Shown here piece after piece: positions 1-5,559 of a stretch of DNA of 10,644 bases. Source of the DNA: Planctomycetota bacterium (GTDB taxonomy: Bacteria; Planctomycetota; UBA1135; UBA2386); the NCBI GenBank assembly GCA_003235605.1, contig QJVU01000631.1:1-10644 (forward strand), read 5' to 3'. The first letter of the stretch is position 1. Each line of letters opens with the position of its first letter. Made by a program: the position numbers and the translations under genes. The notes under the pieces are model-generated. The model was given only the letters and a program-made list of their open reading frames with translations, ran no database searches and was not told the origin of the DNA.

Positions 1-80
1 CCGGTTTCGGCATCCCAGGAATGTGGCGCCAGGTCGATCCAGCCGTGGCTGAACAGCACCAGCCGGAGATCGAAGCCCAT
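1..80 (-). CDS. N-terminal fragment, probable AlkA-type DNA-3-methyladenine glycosylase (partial)
   Basis: Only the first 26 codons are inside the window; the gene runs off the left edge. From the ATG at 80 the peptide begins MGFDLRLVLFSHGWIDLAP and continues HSWDAET. The pattern F-D-L-x-L-x-x-x-S-H-G-W-x-x-L-x-P resembles, from memory, the start of DNA-3-methyladenine glycosylase 2 (AlkA-like) proteins of planctomycetes and myxobacteria, which excise alkylated bases. The catalytic HhH-GPD region would lie outside the window, so the assignment rests on this short motif only. No clear ribosome binding site precedes the ATG. An in-frame GTG at 119 would add 13 residues rich in arginine and is less likely. 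The gene starts 48 bases after the stop of the secreted-protein gene at 129-1337 and could be transcribed with it. Confidence 0.45.
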   Translation of the reverse strand, partial: MGFDLRLVLFSHGWIDLAPHSWDAET

Positions 81-128
81 GGCCCGTAGCCGGATCCGAC
101 GGCTGTGAGTGCTGGCCACGGCCGCAAG

Positions 129-1337
129 TCACCGGGGGCGCATGTTGGGCAGACCTCGGCTTTGGATCTGGGTCACCGTGCTGGTATCGAACTTCATCAG
201 CACCGGGATCGCGGGGTGCGTTCCCCCCGACCCGCTGCGCACCTGGCCCTTCACGGAGATGGTTTTTTCCCGGAACGCGATGGAGACAACGAAGTCGCTG
301 GAGCGGAGGTAGGGCTTGAACTTCGGACCCTGCAACTCGCCCACGAACAGGGCGAGCGCCTTTGCGCAATTCAGGGCCGCCTGATCGGCGTTGCCGAAAC
401 CCAAGGGCTCGTTGGTGAGCCGGATGCCCTCGTCCTTCAGGAGGTCACGCCAATGCTCGACCCTGGCCGGATCGAAGGGCGTAGCGATGCCGCGGCGGAC
501 ACGCAGGAACGTTGGCTCCGTCCGTCCCTCGAAACGCGCCAGGAAGAACTGATTGCGGAAGTGGTCGCTGAGGAAGCGCTGTTTCATGTGAGTCAGCGTG
601 CCTGGTGGATTCTTGACGAAGAAACGCGCGGCCGTCTCCTTGGCGGTCTCCCTGACGTCGATGCCTGGAACGAACTGCACGAGCTCGAACACCCGATCCA
701 CGTTGTCGCCGTACCCTTTCTCCAGGCGCTTGACCGGCCCGATGCCCTTGGCGAACCACCAAGTAGTGTCGGAGACGGAGAACCCCTTGCTGGTGATCCT
801 TACCCGCACTGCATCGAACTCGCCTGCAGGCACCTTGACCTTGTCCTGCATCTCCTCGATCCGGGCCCTATAGAGGATCTTGAGGGTCTCAGGGTCGGGC
901 TGTGGCGTCCCAGCCATGGTCTGCACGCTGCCGGTCTCGGTCCACTCCCAGGTCAGGGTTGCACCGACGGGCCCGGCGAGGATCCGCTGCGGTTCTCGAT
1001 CGCGGCTCACGCCGCGCCAGCCACCCAGGTAGCCACGATGAAACCGGAACACGCCGCCTTTGCCGCTGGACCAGTACTCGTAGTTCCGATGGTTGCCCCT
1101 GCGGTAGGACAGCTCGAAACAAGTGCCCCCCTTGACCGCCACGCGCCCGAGGCAGGTGTACACACTGTCCAGCGCCTTGTCCTCTGTCCCGCCGGTATCG
1201 CGGTAGCGCCAGCTGGCGTCTTCCGCCAAGGGGTAGTAGTTGCCGTCCTCGGCGCTCTTGGCCGGCCTGTCCTGTGCAACGGTGGCGGCGGCCAGGAGCA
1301 GGCCGATCAGGATTCTCGATGTGAGCAGTTGTCCCAT
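129..1337 (-). CDS. Secreted protein of unknown function (402 aa)
   Basis: The protein starts with a clear Sec signal peptide: a short polar start, a hydrophobic core at residues 9-18 (ILIGLLLAAA) and probable cleavage after A21, leaving Q22 at the mature end. The mature part opens with NYYPLAEDASWRYRD (33-47), a 'YxPL..G..W.Y' signature seen in many secreted bacterial proteins that carry a lipid-carrier-like beta barrel. Near residues 169-204 comes VPAGEFDAVRV and then TWWFAKGIGPVKR, the usual closing motif of that type of domain. The C-terminal half (about 220-402) is basic in places and I do not recognise it. It follows paralogue 1 with an 82-base gap holding a hairpin. There is no obvious Shine-Dalgarno before the ATG at 1337; the signal peptide decides the start. 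It probably acts in the periplasm or at the cell surface, and no enzymatic role can be claimed. Confidence 0.85.
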   Translation of the reverse strand: MGQLLTSRILIGLLLAAATVAQDRPAKSAEDGNYYPLAEDASWRYRDTGGTEDKALDSVYTCLGRVAVKGGTCFELSYRRGNHRNYEYWSSGKGGVFRFHRGYLGGWRGVSRDREPQRILAGPVGATLTWEWTETGSVQTMAGTPQPDPETLKILYRARIEEMQDKVKVPAGEFDAVRVRITSKGFSVSDTTWWFAKGIGPVKRLEKGYGDNVDRVFELVQFVPGIDVRETAKETAARFFVKNPPGTLTHMKQRFLSDHFRNQFFLARFEGRTEPTFLRVRRGIATPFDPARVEHWRDLLKDEGIRLTNEPLGFGNADQAALNCAKALALFVGELQGPKFKPYLRSSDFVVSIAFREKTISVKGQVRSGSGGTHPAIPVLMKFDTSTVTQIQSRGLPNMRPR

Positions 1338-1361
1338 TTGGCACTACCGTACAGGCAAGCG

Positions 1362-1385
1362 GCCGGAAGGTCGAAACCCTCCGGC
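1362..1385 (-). terminator. Hairpin after paralogue 1 (terminator or 3' structure)
   Basis: On the minus strand GCCGGAGGG and CCTTCCGGC pair over nine positions around the loop TTTCGA. Seven positions flanking one G-T position are Watson-Crick, and that position is a G-U wobble in minus-strand RNA but an A-C mismatch on the plus strand. This favours a minus-strand transcript. The stem lies 34 bases after the stop codon of paralogue 1 and 24 bases before the ATG of the next gene. No T run follows, so it may be a 3'-end stabiliser or leader structure rather than a classical terminator. A near copy lies at 2783-2807. Confidence 0.4.
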
Positions 1386-1419
1386 GCGCTCACTTCAAGC
1401 GGCTCGTTGCAGTGGACTG

Positions 1420-2592
1420 CTACTGCAGCTTGTAGCGGGTGTGGGGGAAGTAGATCCCGCTGGTATAGGGTCCGAAGCCTGTCGTCGTCACGGTGTCACG
1501 CTGGTACAGCGTCTTGTAACGCGGCAGCTCGTCGGGAGGCAGGCTGTTGGGGAGCGTGATGTCCGTGGCCGCCGTCAACTTGAATCTCTTGGTGGTCGAG
1601 TCGCTCCAGGCGGCCTGCAGCCACAGGTCCAGTCCGGCGAAAGCCTGGTTCCAGGGGATGGCCCAACCCATGAGGCCGCTGTAGCCGTATGGCGCCAACG
1701 TCTTGAAGGTCATGAGGACAACCGGCTTGCTGAAGTCCACGTAGAGGCTGTTGCACTCGGCGCCGATGTTGACGCCGTTGGGGTTGCCAGCCGTGCCCAG
1801 TGCCTGCAGAACCGGCGCATCGGGTGCGGTGTAGTAGCTGTAGTGGTTGAGGTTGAGCTTCCCGCGGAGCGTGATCGTGGAGCTGTTCTTGCCATAGGCG
1901 TAGCCATAGCCATAGGCGTAGGCGCCGCTCGTGAAAGTGATCGCGGAGTCGTTGCACAGCGGCGGCGTGGTGGGAACCCGCGTGATCGTCCCGGAAGTCT
2001 GGCTGGTGGTGATGCTCTCGCCGTCCAGGTAGAAGTAGGCCGATGTGTTCCCACCCCAGGTGCCATTGTTGACGAGTGTGCCCCCACGGAAGGTGTAATC
2101 CGCAAGGATCGAGTTCTTGGCGCTGTAGACCCACGGCTTGGTGAAGGGGAAGCGCAGCTGGCCTTGGGTGCCGCCCCAGGAGTCGGGCTTGAGCGTGGGG
2201 AATCCGTTCTGGCTGGGCCAGGTCCACTTGTTGTCGAACACCCGGGTCGGGGAGGTCCCGAGGTTGCTGGCGAAGGTCGTGGTCATGGTCGCGTAGTTGG
2301 TCGGCTCCGACATGTCCACGGAGATGTTGGTCCACGTGCGGCCGGTGGCCGTCGAGGAGGTGTGGGAGCGGTTGTCCAGGCGGAAGGCCACCTCGGTGAT
2401 GGACTTGGCCTTGCCGTCGCTGTGCATGTCGTCGGCCTGTTGGATGTGCATGTCGGACCAGATGCCCATCAGGTAGGCGTAGTGCGCACCCTCGCTGGTA
2501 AGGCCTCCCGGCGGTGTGGTCATGGAGCTTTGGGCGGGCAACGACGAGGCGCAGAGGAAGAGTCCTGCGCAGGCGGTGATCAGTCTCTTCAC
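1420..2592 (-). CDS. Tandem secreted paralogue 1 (390 aa, unknown function)
   Basis: I chose the GTG at 2592 because it is followed by a signal peptide (KRLITACAGLFLCASSLPAQ), is preceded by AAAGGA with a 9-base spacer, and matches the start of paralogue 2. The open frame extends to 2679 but the extra residues show no signal. After cleavage near A20/Q21 the mature protein begins with MTTPPGGL. Landmarks shared with the neighbours are RLDNR-H, GRTWTNIS, WTWPSQNG, FPFTKPWVY, FRGGTL-NNG-W, a Tyr/Gly repeat (residues 224-234), a cysteine pair C213/C280 that probably forms a disulphide after export, and a C-terminal LPRYKT then YFPHTRY. The beta-rich, aromatic composition suggests an extracellular beta-sandwich. 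By eye it is very close to paralogue 2 (about three quarters identical, not computed), so the two look like a fairly recent duplication. I do not know the function. Confidence 0.9.
   Translation of the reverse strand: MKRLITACAGLFLCASSLPAQSSMTTPPGGLTSEGAHYAYLMGIWSDMHIQQADDMHSDGKAKSITEVAFRLDNRSHTSSTATGRTWTNISVDMSEPTNYATMTTTFASNLGTSPTRVFDNKWTWPSQNGFPTLKPDSWGGTQGQLRFPFTKPWVYSAKNSILADYTFRGGTLVNNGTWGGNTSAYFYLDGESITTSQTSGTITRVPTTPPLCNDSAITFTSGAYAYGYGYAYGKNSSTITLRGKLNLNHYSYYTAPDAPVLQALGTAGNPNGVNIGAECNSLYVDFSKPVVLMTFKTLAPYGYSGLMGWAIPWNQAFAGLDLWLQAAWSDSTTKRFKLTAATDITLPNSLPPDELPRYKTLYQRDTVTTTGFGPYTSGIYFPHTRYKLQ
1891..1923 (-). repeat. Hexanucleotide repeat encoding alternating Tyr with Ala/Gly
   Basis: Eleven codons of paralogue 1 (residues 224-234) alternate tyrosine with alanine or glycine: A-Y-A-Y-G-Y-G-Y-A-Y-G. 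At DNA level these are degenerate 6-base units (gccata, ggcgta). Paralogue 2 has an aligned repeat at 3319-3351. Paralogue 3 has a decayed or unexpanded version (A-Y-T-Y-G-F-A-Y-S-H-G). Confidence 0.7.
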
Positions 2593-2601
2593 GGGTAAAG
2601 T

Positions 2602-2607
2602 TCCTTT
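2602..2607 (-). promoter_or_regulatory. Shine-Dalgarno deciding the GTG start of paralogue 1
   Basis: The minus strand reads AAAGGA followed by a 9-base spacer and GTG at 2592. The leader aligns with that of paralogue 2 (AAGGAGCCTCCCCATGAAGAG there against AAGGAACTTTACCCGTGAAG here), which supports this start over the upstream in-frame ATG at 2679. Confidence 0.7.
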
Positions 2608-2668
2608 GTTCGGTTTGCGAGATGAGATAGGAAAAACTCTGTACCCAGCCAGTGTCCCCCTTCGGGTG

Positions 2669-2692
2669 GAGCGAGACAAGAGAGCGAGACAA
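2669..2692. repeat. 11-bp direct repeat, 13-bp period
   Basis: GAGCGAGACAA occurs at 2669-2679 and again at 2682-2692. On the minus strand this is TTGTCTCGCTC twice, about 75-100 bases upstream of the paralogue 1 start. A related TGTCTCGTTC is found close upstream of paralogue 2 (around 4041-4050). It could be a protein binding site or residual leader homology; no function can be assigned. Confidence 0.4.
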
Positions 2693-2782
2693 AGACGGAG
2701 GGTGGCTCGGGGGTGGTTCCTGGTGTTCGGAGGCGCACGACCCCGGGGGACGAGGCACCGGCCGGCACCGAGAAAGAAAGCA

Positions 2783-2807
2783 GCCGGAAGGCTGGAAACC
2801 CTCCGGC
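2783..2807 (-). terminator. Terminator-like hairpin after paralogue 2
   Basis: Minus-strand GCCGGAGGG and CCTTCCGGC form a 9-bp stem with one G-U wobble around the loop TTTCCAG. It lies 40 bases after the stop of paralogue 2. A T-rich stretch, TGCTTTCTTTCT, follows the stem, so this copy looks like an intrinsic terminator. The arms are identical to those of the hairpin at 1362-1385, with a different loop. Confidence 0.55.
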
Positions 2808-2847
2808 GCTCTGGTCTTACGTTGGTCTACCGTGCTCGTGGTCCGCG

Positions 2848-4017
2848 CTACTTGATGGTGTAGCGCGTGAACGGGAAGTAGACGCCGCTCTGGACTGGAC
2901 CGAAGCCCGTGGTGGACGTGGTGTCCCGCTGGTAGACGGTCTTGTAGCGGGGCAGCTCTTCCGGCGGCAGGGTGCTTGGCAGCGTGATGTTGGTGGCGGC
3001 AGTCAGCATGAACCTCTTGGACTGGGAGTCCGTCCAGGCGCCTTGCAGCCACAGGTCCAGGCTTGCAAACTCCTTCCGCCAGGGCAGGGCCCAACCCATC
3101 AGACCGCTGTAGCCATAGGGCGGCAGCGTCTTGAAGCTGAGCAGGACAACCGGCTTGTTGAAGTCCACGTAGAGGCTGTTGCAGCCCGCGCCGATGTTCA
3201 CGCCGTTCGGATGACCACCGGTGCCCAGCGCCTGGATCACCGGTGCTTCGGGTGCGGTGTAGTAGCTGTAGTGGTTGAACACCAGCTTCTCGCGAAGGGT
3301 GATCGTGGAGTTGTTCTTGCCGTAGCCGTAGCCATATCCGTAGGTGTAGGCGCCGGTCGTGAACGTGATCGCCGAGTCGTTGCACGAAGGCGGAACGGTC
3401 GGGACTCGCTGGACGCTGCTCGTTGTCGCTGTCGTGTTGATGGTCTCGCTGTCCAGGTAGAAGTAGGCCGATATCGTGCTACCCCAACTGCCATTGTTGG
3501 CGAGGGTGCCACCTCGGAAGGTGTAGTCGGCCAGGATCGAGTTGTTGCCGGAGTAGACCCAAGGCTTGGTGAAGGGGAACCGTAGCTGGCCCTGGGCGCC
3601 CCCCCAGGAGTCGGGCTTGAGTGTCGGTGTGCCGTTCTGGCTGGGCCAGGTCCACTTGTTGTCGAACACCCGGGTGACCGAGGTCCCATGGTTGCCGGCG
3701 AAGGTCGTGCTCATCGTGGCGTAGTTCGTCGGCTCCGACATGTCCACGGAGATGTTGGTCCAGGTTCGACCCATGGCCGTCGTGGACGAGTGGGCGCGGT
3801 TGTCCAGCCGGAACGCGACTTCAGAGATGGAATACGGCTTGCCGTTGCTGTGCATGTCGTCGGCCTGCTGGATACGCATATCGGACCATATGCCCATCAG
3901 GTAGGCGTACTGGGTACCCTCACCGCTGAGGCCGCCCGGCGGCGTGGTAAAGAAACCCTGGGCAGGTAGTGAGCAGCAGAGGAAGAGGCCTGCGCAGGCA
4001 GTAATAAGACTCTTCAT
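2848..4017 (-). CDS. Tandem secreted paralogue 2 (389 aa, unknown function)
   Basis: The ATG at 4017 is chosen because AAGGAG lies 7 bases upstream and a signal peptide follows at once (MKSLITACAGLFLCCSLPAQ). The frame is open to 4110, but those residues look like leader DNA. The mature protein starts with GFFTTPPGGL. Landmarks are RLDNRAH (70-76), WTWPSQNG (122-129), FPFTKPWVY (147-155), FRGGTLANNGSW (167-178), C212 and C279 in C-N-D-S and C-N-S-L-Y-V-D contexts, a Tyr/Gly repeat (223-233), and near the end LPRYKT then YFPFTRY. The paired cysteines fit one structural disulphide, which implies folding outside the cytoplasm. It is flanked by a nested inverted repeat on its 5' side and a terminator-like hairpin on its 3' side, so it may be its own transcription unit. 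It resembles recurrent hypothetical secreted proteins that I associate with planctomycetes. No function is known to me. Confidence 0.9.
   Translation of the reverse strand: MKSLITACAGLFLCCSLPAQGFFTTPPGGLSGEGTQYAYLMGIWSDMRIQQADDMHSNGKPYSISEVAFRLDNRAHSSTTAMGRTWTNISVDMSEPTNYATMSTTFAGNHGTSVTRVFDNKWTWPSQNGTPTLKPDSWGGAQGQLRFPFTKPWVYSGNNSILADYTFRGGTLANNGSWGSTISAYFYLDSETINTTATTSSVQRVPTVPPSCNDSAITFTTGAYTYGYGYGYGKNNSTITLREKLVFNHYSYYTAPEAPVIQALGTGGHPNGVNIGAGCNSLYVDFNKPVVLLSFKTLPPYGYSGLMGWALPWRKEFASLDLWLQGAWTDSQSKRFMLTAATNITLPSTLPPEELPRYKTVYQRDTTSTTGFGPVQSGVYFPFTRYTIK
3319..3351 (-). repeat. Hexanucleotide repeat encoding Tyr-Gly alternation in paralogue 2
   Basis: Residues 223-233 read A-Y-T-Y-G-Y-G-Y-G-Y-G, encoded by near-tandem 6-base units (gccgta, gccata). 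It occupies the same place as the repeat at 1891-1923 in paralogue 1. Confidence 0.65.
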
Positions 4018-4024
4018 GGGGAGG

Positions 4025-4030
4025 CTCCTT
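4025..4030 (-). promoter_or_regulatory. Shine-Dalgarno of paralogue 2
   Basis: AAGGAG on the minus strand sits 7 bases before the ATG at 4017. It is the strongest ribosome binding site among the three paralogues and fixes the start. Confidence 0.75.
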
Positions 4031-4057
4031 GAGTGGTTGGAACGAGACAGGAACTTG

Positions 4058-4093
4058 AAGTACGAATAAGGACGTACTTTCGGGGGAGTCCCC
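4058..4093 (-). other. Two small hairpins in the leader of paralogue 2
   Basis: AAGTACG (4058-4064) pairs with CGTACTT (4073-4079) around an 8-base A/T-rich loop. Immediately beyond it GGGG (4082-4085) pairs with CCCC (4090-4093) around 4 bases. Both lie 41-76 bases upstream of the start, beyond the ribosome binding site. They may shape the 5' leader; no known riboswitch is recognised. Confidence 0.3.
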
Positions 4094-4116
4094 AGTTTCT
4101 CCGCTGCCAAGGGAGT

Positions 4117-4197
4117 GACAAGACGCGCGCGGTTTCACCCCGGAGAGCGAAACCGCACTGTTTGCGTCTGAACGCAATCGCGCGACTCGGTCTTGTC
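4117..4197 (-). terminator. Nested inverted-repeat structure just after paralogue 3
   Basis: The structure begins 2 bases after the paralogue 3 stop codon. Minus-strand GACAAGAC (4197-4190) is the exact complement of GTCTTGTC (4124-4117) and closes an 81-base region. Inside are TTGCGT/ACGCAA with a 4-base loop (4177-4162) and GCGGTTTC/GAAACCGC with a 12-base loop (4156-4129). CGCGCG blocks at 4184-4179 and 4130-4125 could extend the outer stem in competition with the second hairpin. The result is a three-way-junction shape. There is no poly-T tail, so this may be a processing or stability structure rather than an intrinsic terminator. Confidence 0.45.
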
Positions 4198-4199
4198 GC

Positions 4200-5375
4200 C
4201 TACTGGGTCTTGTACTGCGTGAACGGGAAGTAGTAGCCGCTGGTGAGAGGCGTGGTCAGGGAGAACGAGCCGTCGGGATCGCCGCTGTATGCAGTCTTGT
4301 AGCGGGGCAGGATGGACGGTGGCAGACCATCGGGCAGCGTGACCTTCACCGCCGATGTCAGGCTGAACGCCTTGGTCCTGGAGTCCGCCCAGGCCGCCTG
4401 GATGTAGACGTCCTGGTTGGCGAACCCGTTGTCCCACGGGATGGCCCAACCCATCTGGCCGCTGTAGCCGTAGTTGTTGATCGTCTGCAGGGGGACCAGG
4501 GTCACCGGCTTGCTGAAGTCCACGTAGAGCGGATTGCACCTGGCGCCGATGTTCGTGCCGTTGCTGCCGCCGAGGCCGAGGGCATGGACGACGGGAGCCC
4601 CATCCGGGGCGGTGAGGTAGCTGTAGTGGTCGAGCTGCAGCTTGTTCCGCAGGGTCACCACGCTGCTGTTGGGCCCGTGGCTGTAGGCGAACCCGTAGGT
4701 GTAGGCCCCGGCGTTCGGGATGGCGACCCCGGAGTCGGCGCACTGGTTGGGGACGGCGGGGAGCCGGAAGGTCTGCCCCGGTTTCTGGGTCGTCGTCAGC
4801 GGGTCGCTGTCGAGGTAGAAGTACGCACCGACGTTGCCGCTCCAGGTGCCGTTGTTGGCCAACGTCCCGCCCCGGAAGACATAGTCCATCAGGATCTCGT
4901 GCCGAGCCGTGTAGACCCAGGGCTTGGTGAACGGGAACCGCAGCTGGCCGTTGACACCGCCCCAGACGTCAGGCTTGAGGAGGGGGAACCCTGTCTGGCT
5001 GGGCCAACTCCACTTGCTGTCAAAGGCGCGCGTGGGCGTGGTGGTGATGTTCTGGGCCCAGGTCTGGCCCATGCCGCTGTAGTTCGTGGTCTCGGAGATG
5101 TCGAGGGTGATGCGGGTCCAGCTCCGGCCGGTGGCCGTCTGGGTAGTGTGGGCGCGGTTGTCGAGGCGGAAGGCAATCTGGTTGATCGCGGCAGGCTTGT
5201 CGTTGACATGCATGCCGTCGGCCTGCTGAAACCGGGCGTTGGCAAACCAGCCGAAGATGTAGGCGAACTGGCTGCCCTCGGTGGTCAGGCCGCCGGGTGG
5301 TGTGGTCATCGAGCCCTGCGCGAGGGCTGGGACACAGAGGGCCATCACGGCGGCGGCGAGTGTGGTCTGGTTCAC
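4200..5375 (-). CDS. Tandem secreted paralogue 3 (391 aa, unknown function)
   Basis: The GTG at 5375 is chosen because GAGAGG lies 8 bases upstream and a signal peptide follows (MNQTTLAAAVMALCVPALAQ, cleavage after ALA). The open frame reaches 5675, but the extra residues are arginine- and proline-rich leader translation that overlaps the end of the DUF2063 gene. The mature protein begins GSMTTPPGGL and keeps the family landmarks: RLDNRAH, FPFTKPWVY, FRGGTLANNGTW, C212 and C280, LPRYKT, and YFPFTQY at the end. It is clearly more distant from paralogues 1 and 2 than they are from each other and lacks a regular Tyr-Gly repeat, so it is probably the older copy. Like them it should be exported and disulphide-bonded. 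It lies 184 bases after the DUF2063 stop, with a hairpin between. Function is unknown. Confidence 0.9.
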   Translation of the reverse strand: MNQTTLAAAVMALCVPALAQGSMTTPPGGLTTEGSQFAYIFGWFANARFQQADGMHVNDKPAAINQIAFRLDNRAHTTQTATGRSWTRITLDISETTNYSGMGQTWAQNITTTPTRAFDSKWSWPSQTGFPLLKPDVWGGVNGQLRFPFTKPWVYTARHEILMDYVFRGGTLANNGTWSGNVGAYFYLDSDPLTTTQKPGQTFRLPAVPNQCADSGVAIPNAGAYTYGFAYSHGPNSSVVTLRNKLQLDHYSYLTAPDGAPVVHALGLGGSNGTNIGARCNPLYVDFSKPVTLVPLQTINNYGYSGQMGWAIPWDNGFANQDVYIQAAWADSRTKAFSLTSAVKVTLPDGLPPSILPRYKTAYSGDPDGSFSLTTPLTSGYYFPFTQYKTQ

Positions 5376-5383
5376 GGGATTAA

Positions 5384-5389
5384 CCTCTC
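5384..5389 (-). promoter_or_regulatory. Shine-Dalgarno deciding the GTG start of paralogue 3
   Basis: GAGAGG on the minus strand lies 8 bases before the GTG at 5375, which is followed directly by the signal peptide. This supports GTG over the upstream in-frame ATG at 5675. Confidence 0.6.
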
Positions 5390-5419
5390 GAGAAGCCAAA
5401 GGAGTTGTGGGGTCGAAGA

Positions 5420-5445
5420 GCAACGGGGGCGGGCAACGGGGGCGG
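5420..5445. repeat. Perfect 13-bp tandem duplication upstream of paralogue 3
   Basis: GCAACGGGGGCGG occurs at 5420-5432 and again, directly adjacent, at 5433-5445. A partial third copy, GCAACGGG, is at 5467-5474. It lies 45-100 bases upstream of the start of paralogue 3, where a promoter or regulator site would be expected. It may equally be replication slippage in GC-rich non-coding DNA. Confidence 0.5.
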
Positions 5446-5538
5446 TGTGCAGCGCCGGGGCGGGGCGCAACGGGCCAGTCTCTGTGTCGGAGGCGACCGT
5501 GGCAAGGGCGGGTCGAGTCCCCGGTGTCAAGTCGCCGA

Positions 5539-5554
5539 CGTGCGTATTCGCACG
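5539..5554 (-). terminator. Hairpin just after the DUF2063 gene
   Basis: CGTGCG and CGCACG form a perfect 6-bp stem around the 4-base loop AATA (minus strand), 5 bases after the TAG stop of the DUF2063 gene. No T run follows. It may end or protect the DUF692-DUF2063 transcript before paralogue 3. Confidence 0.35.
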
Positions 5555-5559
5555 CGGAT

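Noticed and set aside
1496..3385. 629-residue minus-strand frame spanning paralogues 1 and 2
   Set aside because: It is an alternative frame through two real genes and the gap between them. Its internal similarity is a shadow of the duplication, and the composition (His, Gln, Arg) is not protein-like.
4117..4197. Possible tRNA because of the cloverleaf-like shape
   Set aside because: The outer stem is 8 bp, there is no T-loop TTCRA or anticodon arm of correct geometry, and one inner loop has 12 bases.
5420..5474. CRISPR-like repeat array
   Set aside because: The units are only 13 bases, directly adjacent without spacers, and few; no cas gene is nearby.
5525..5530. Perfect TTGACA -35 box on the minus strand upstream of paralogue 3
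   Set aside because: No -10-like sequence occurs 16-18 bases downstream (the sequence there is GC-rich), so a sigma-70 promoter cannot be supported.
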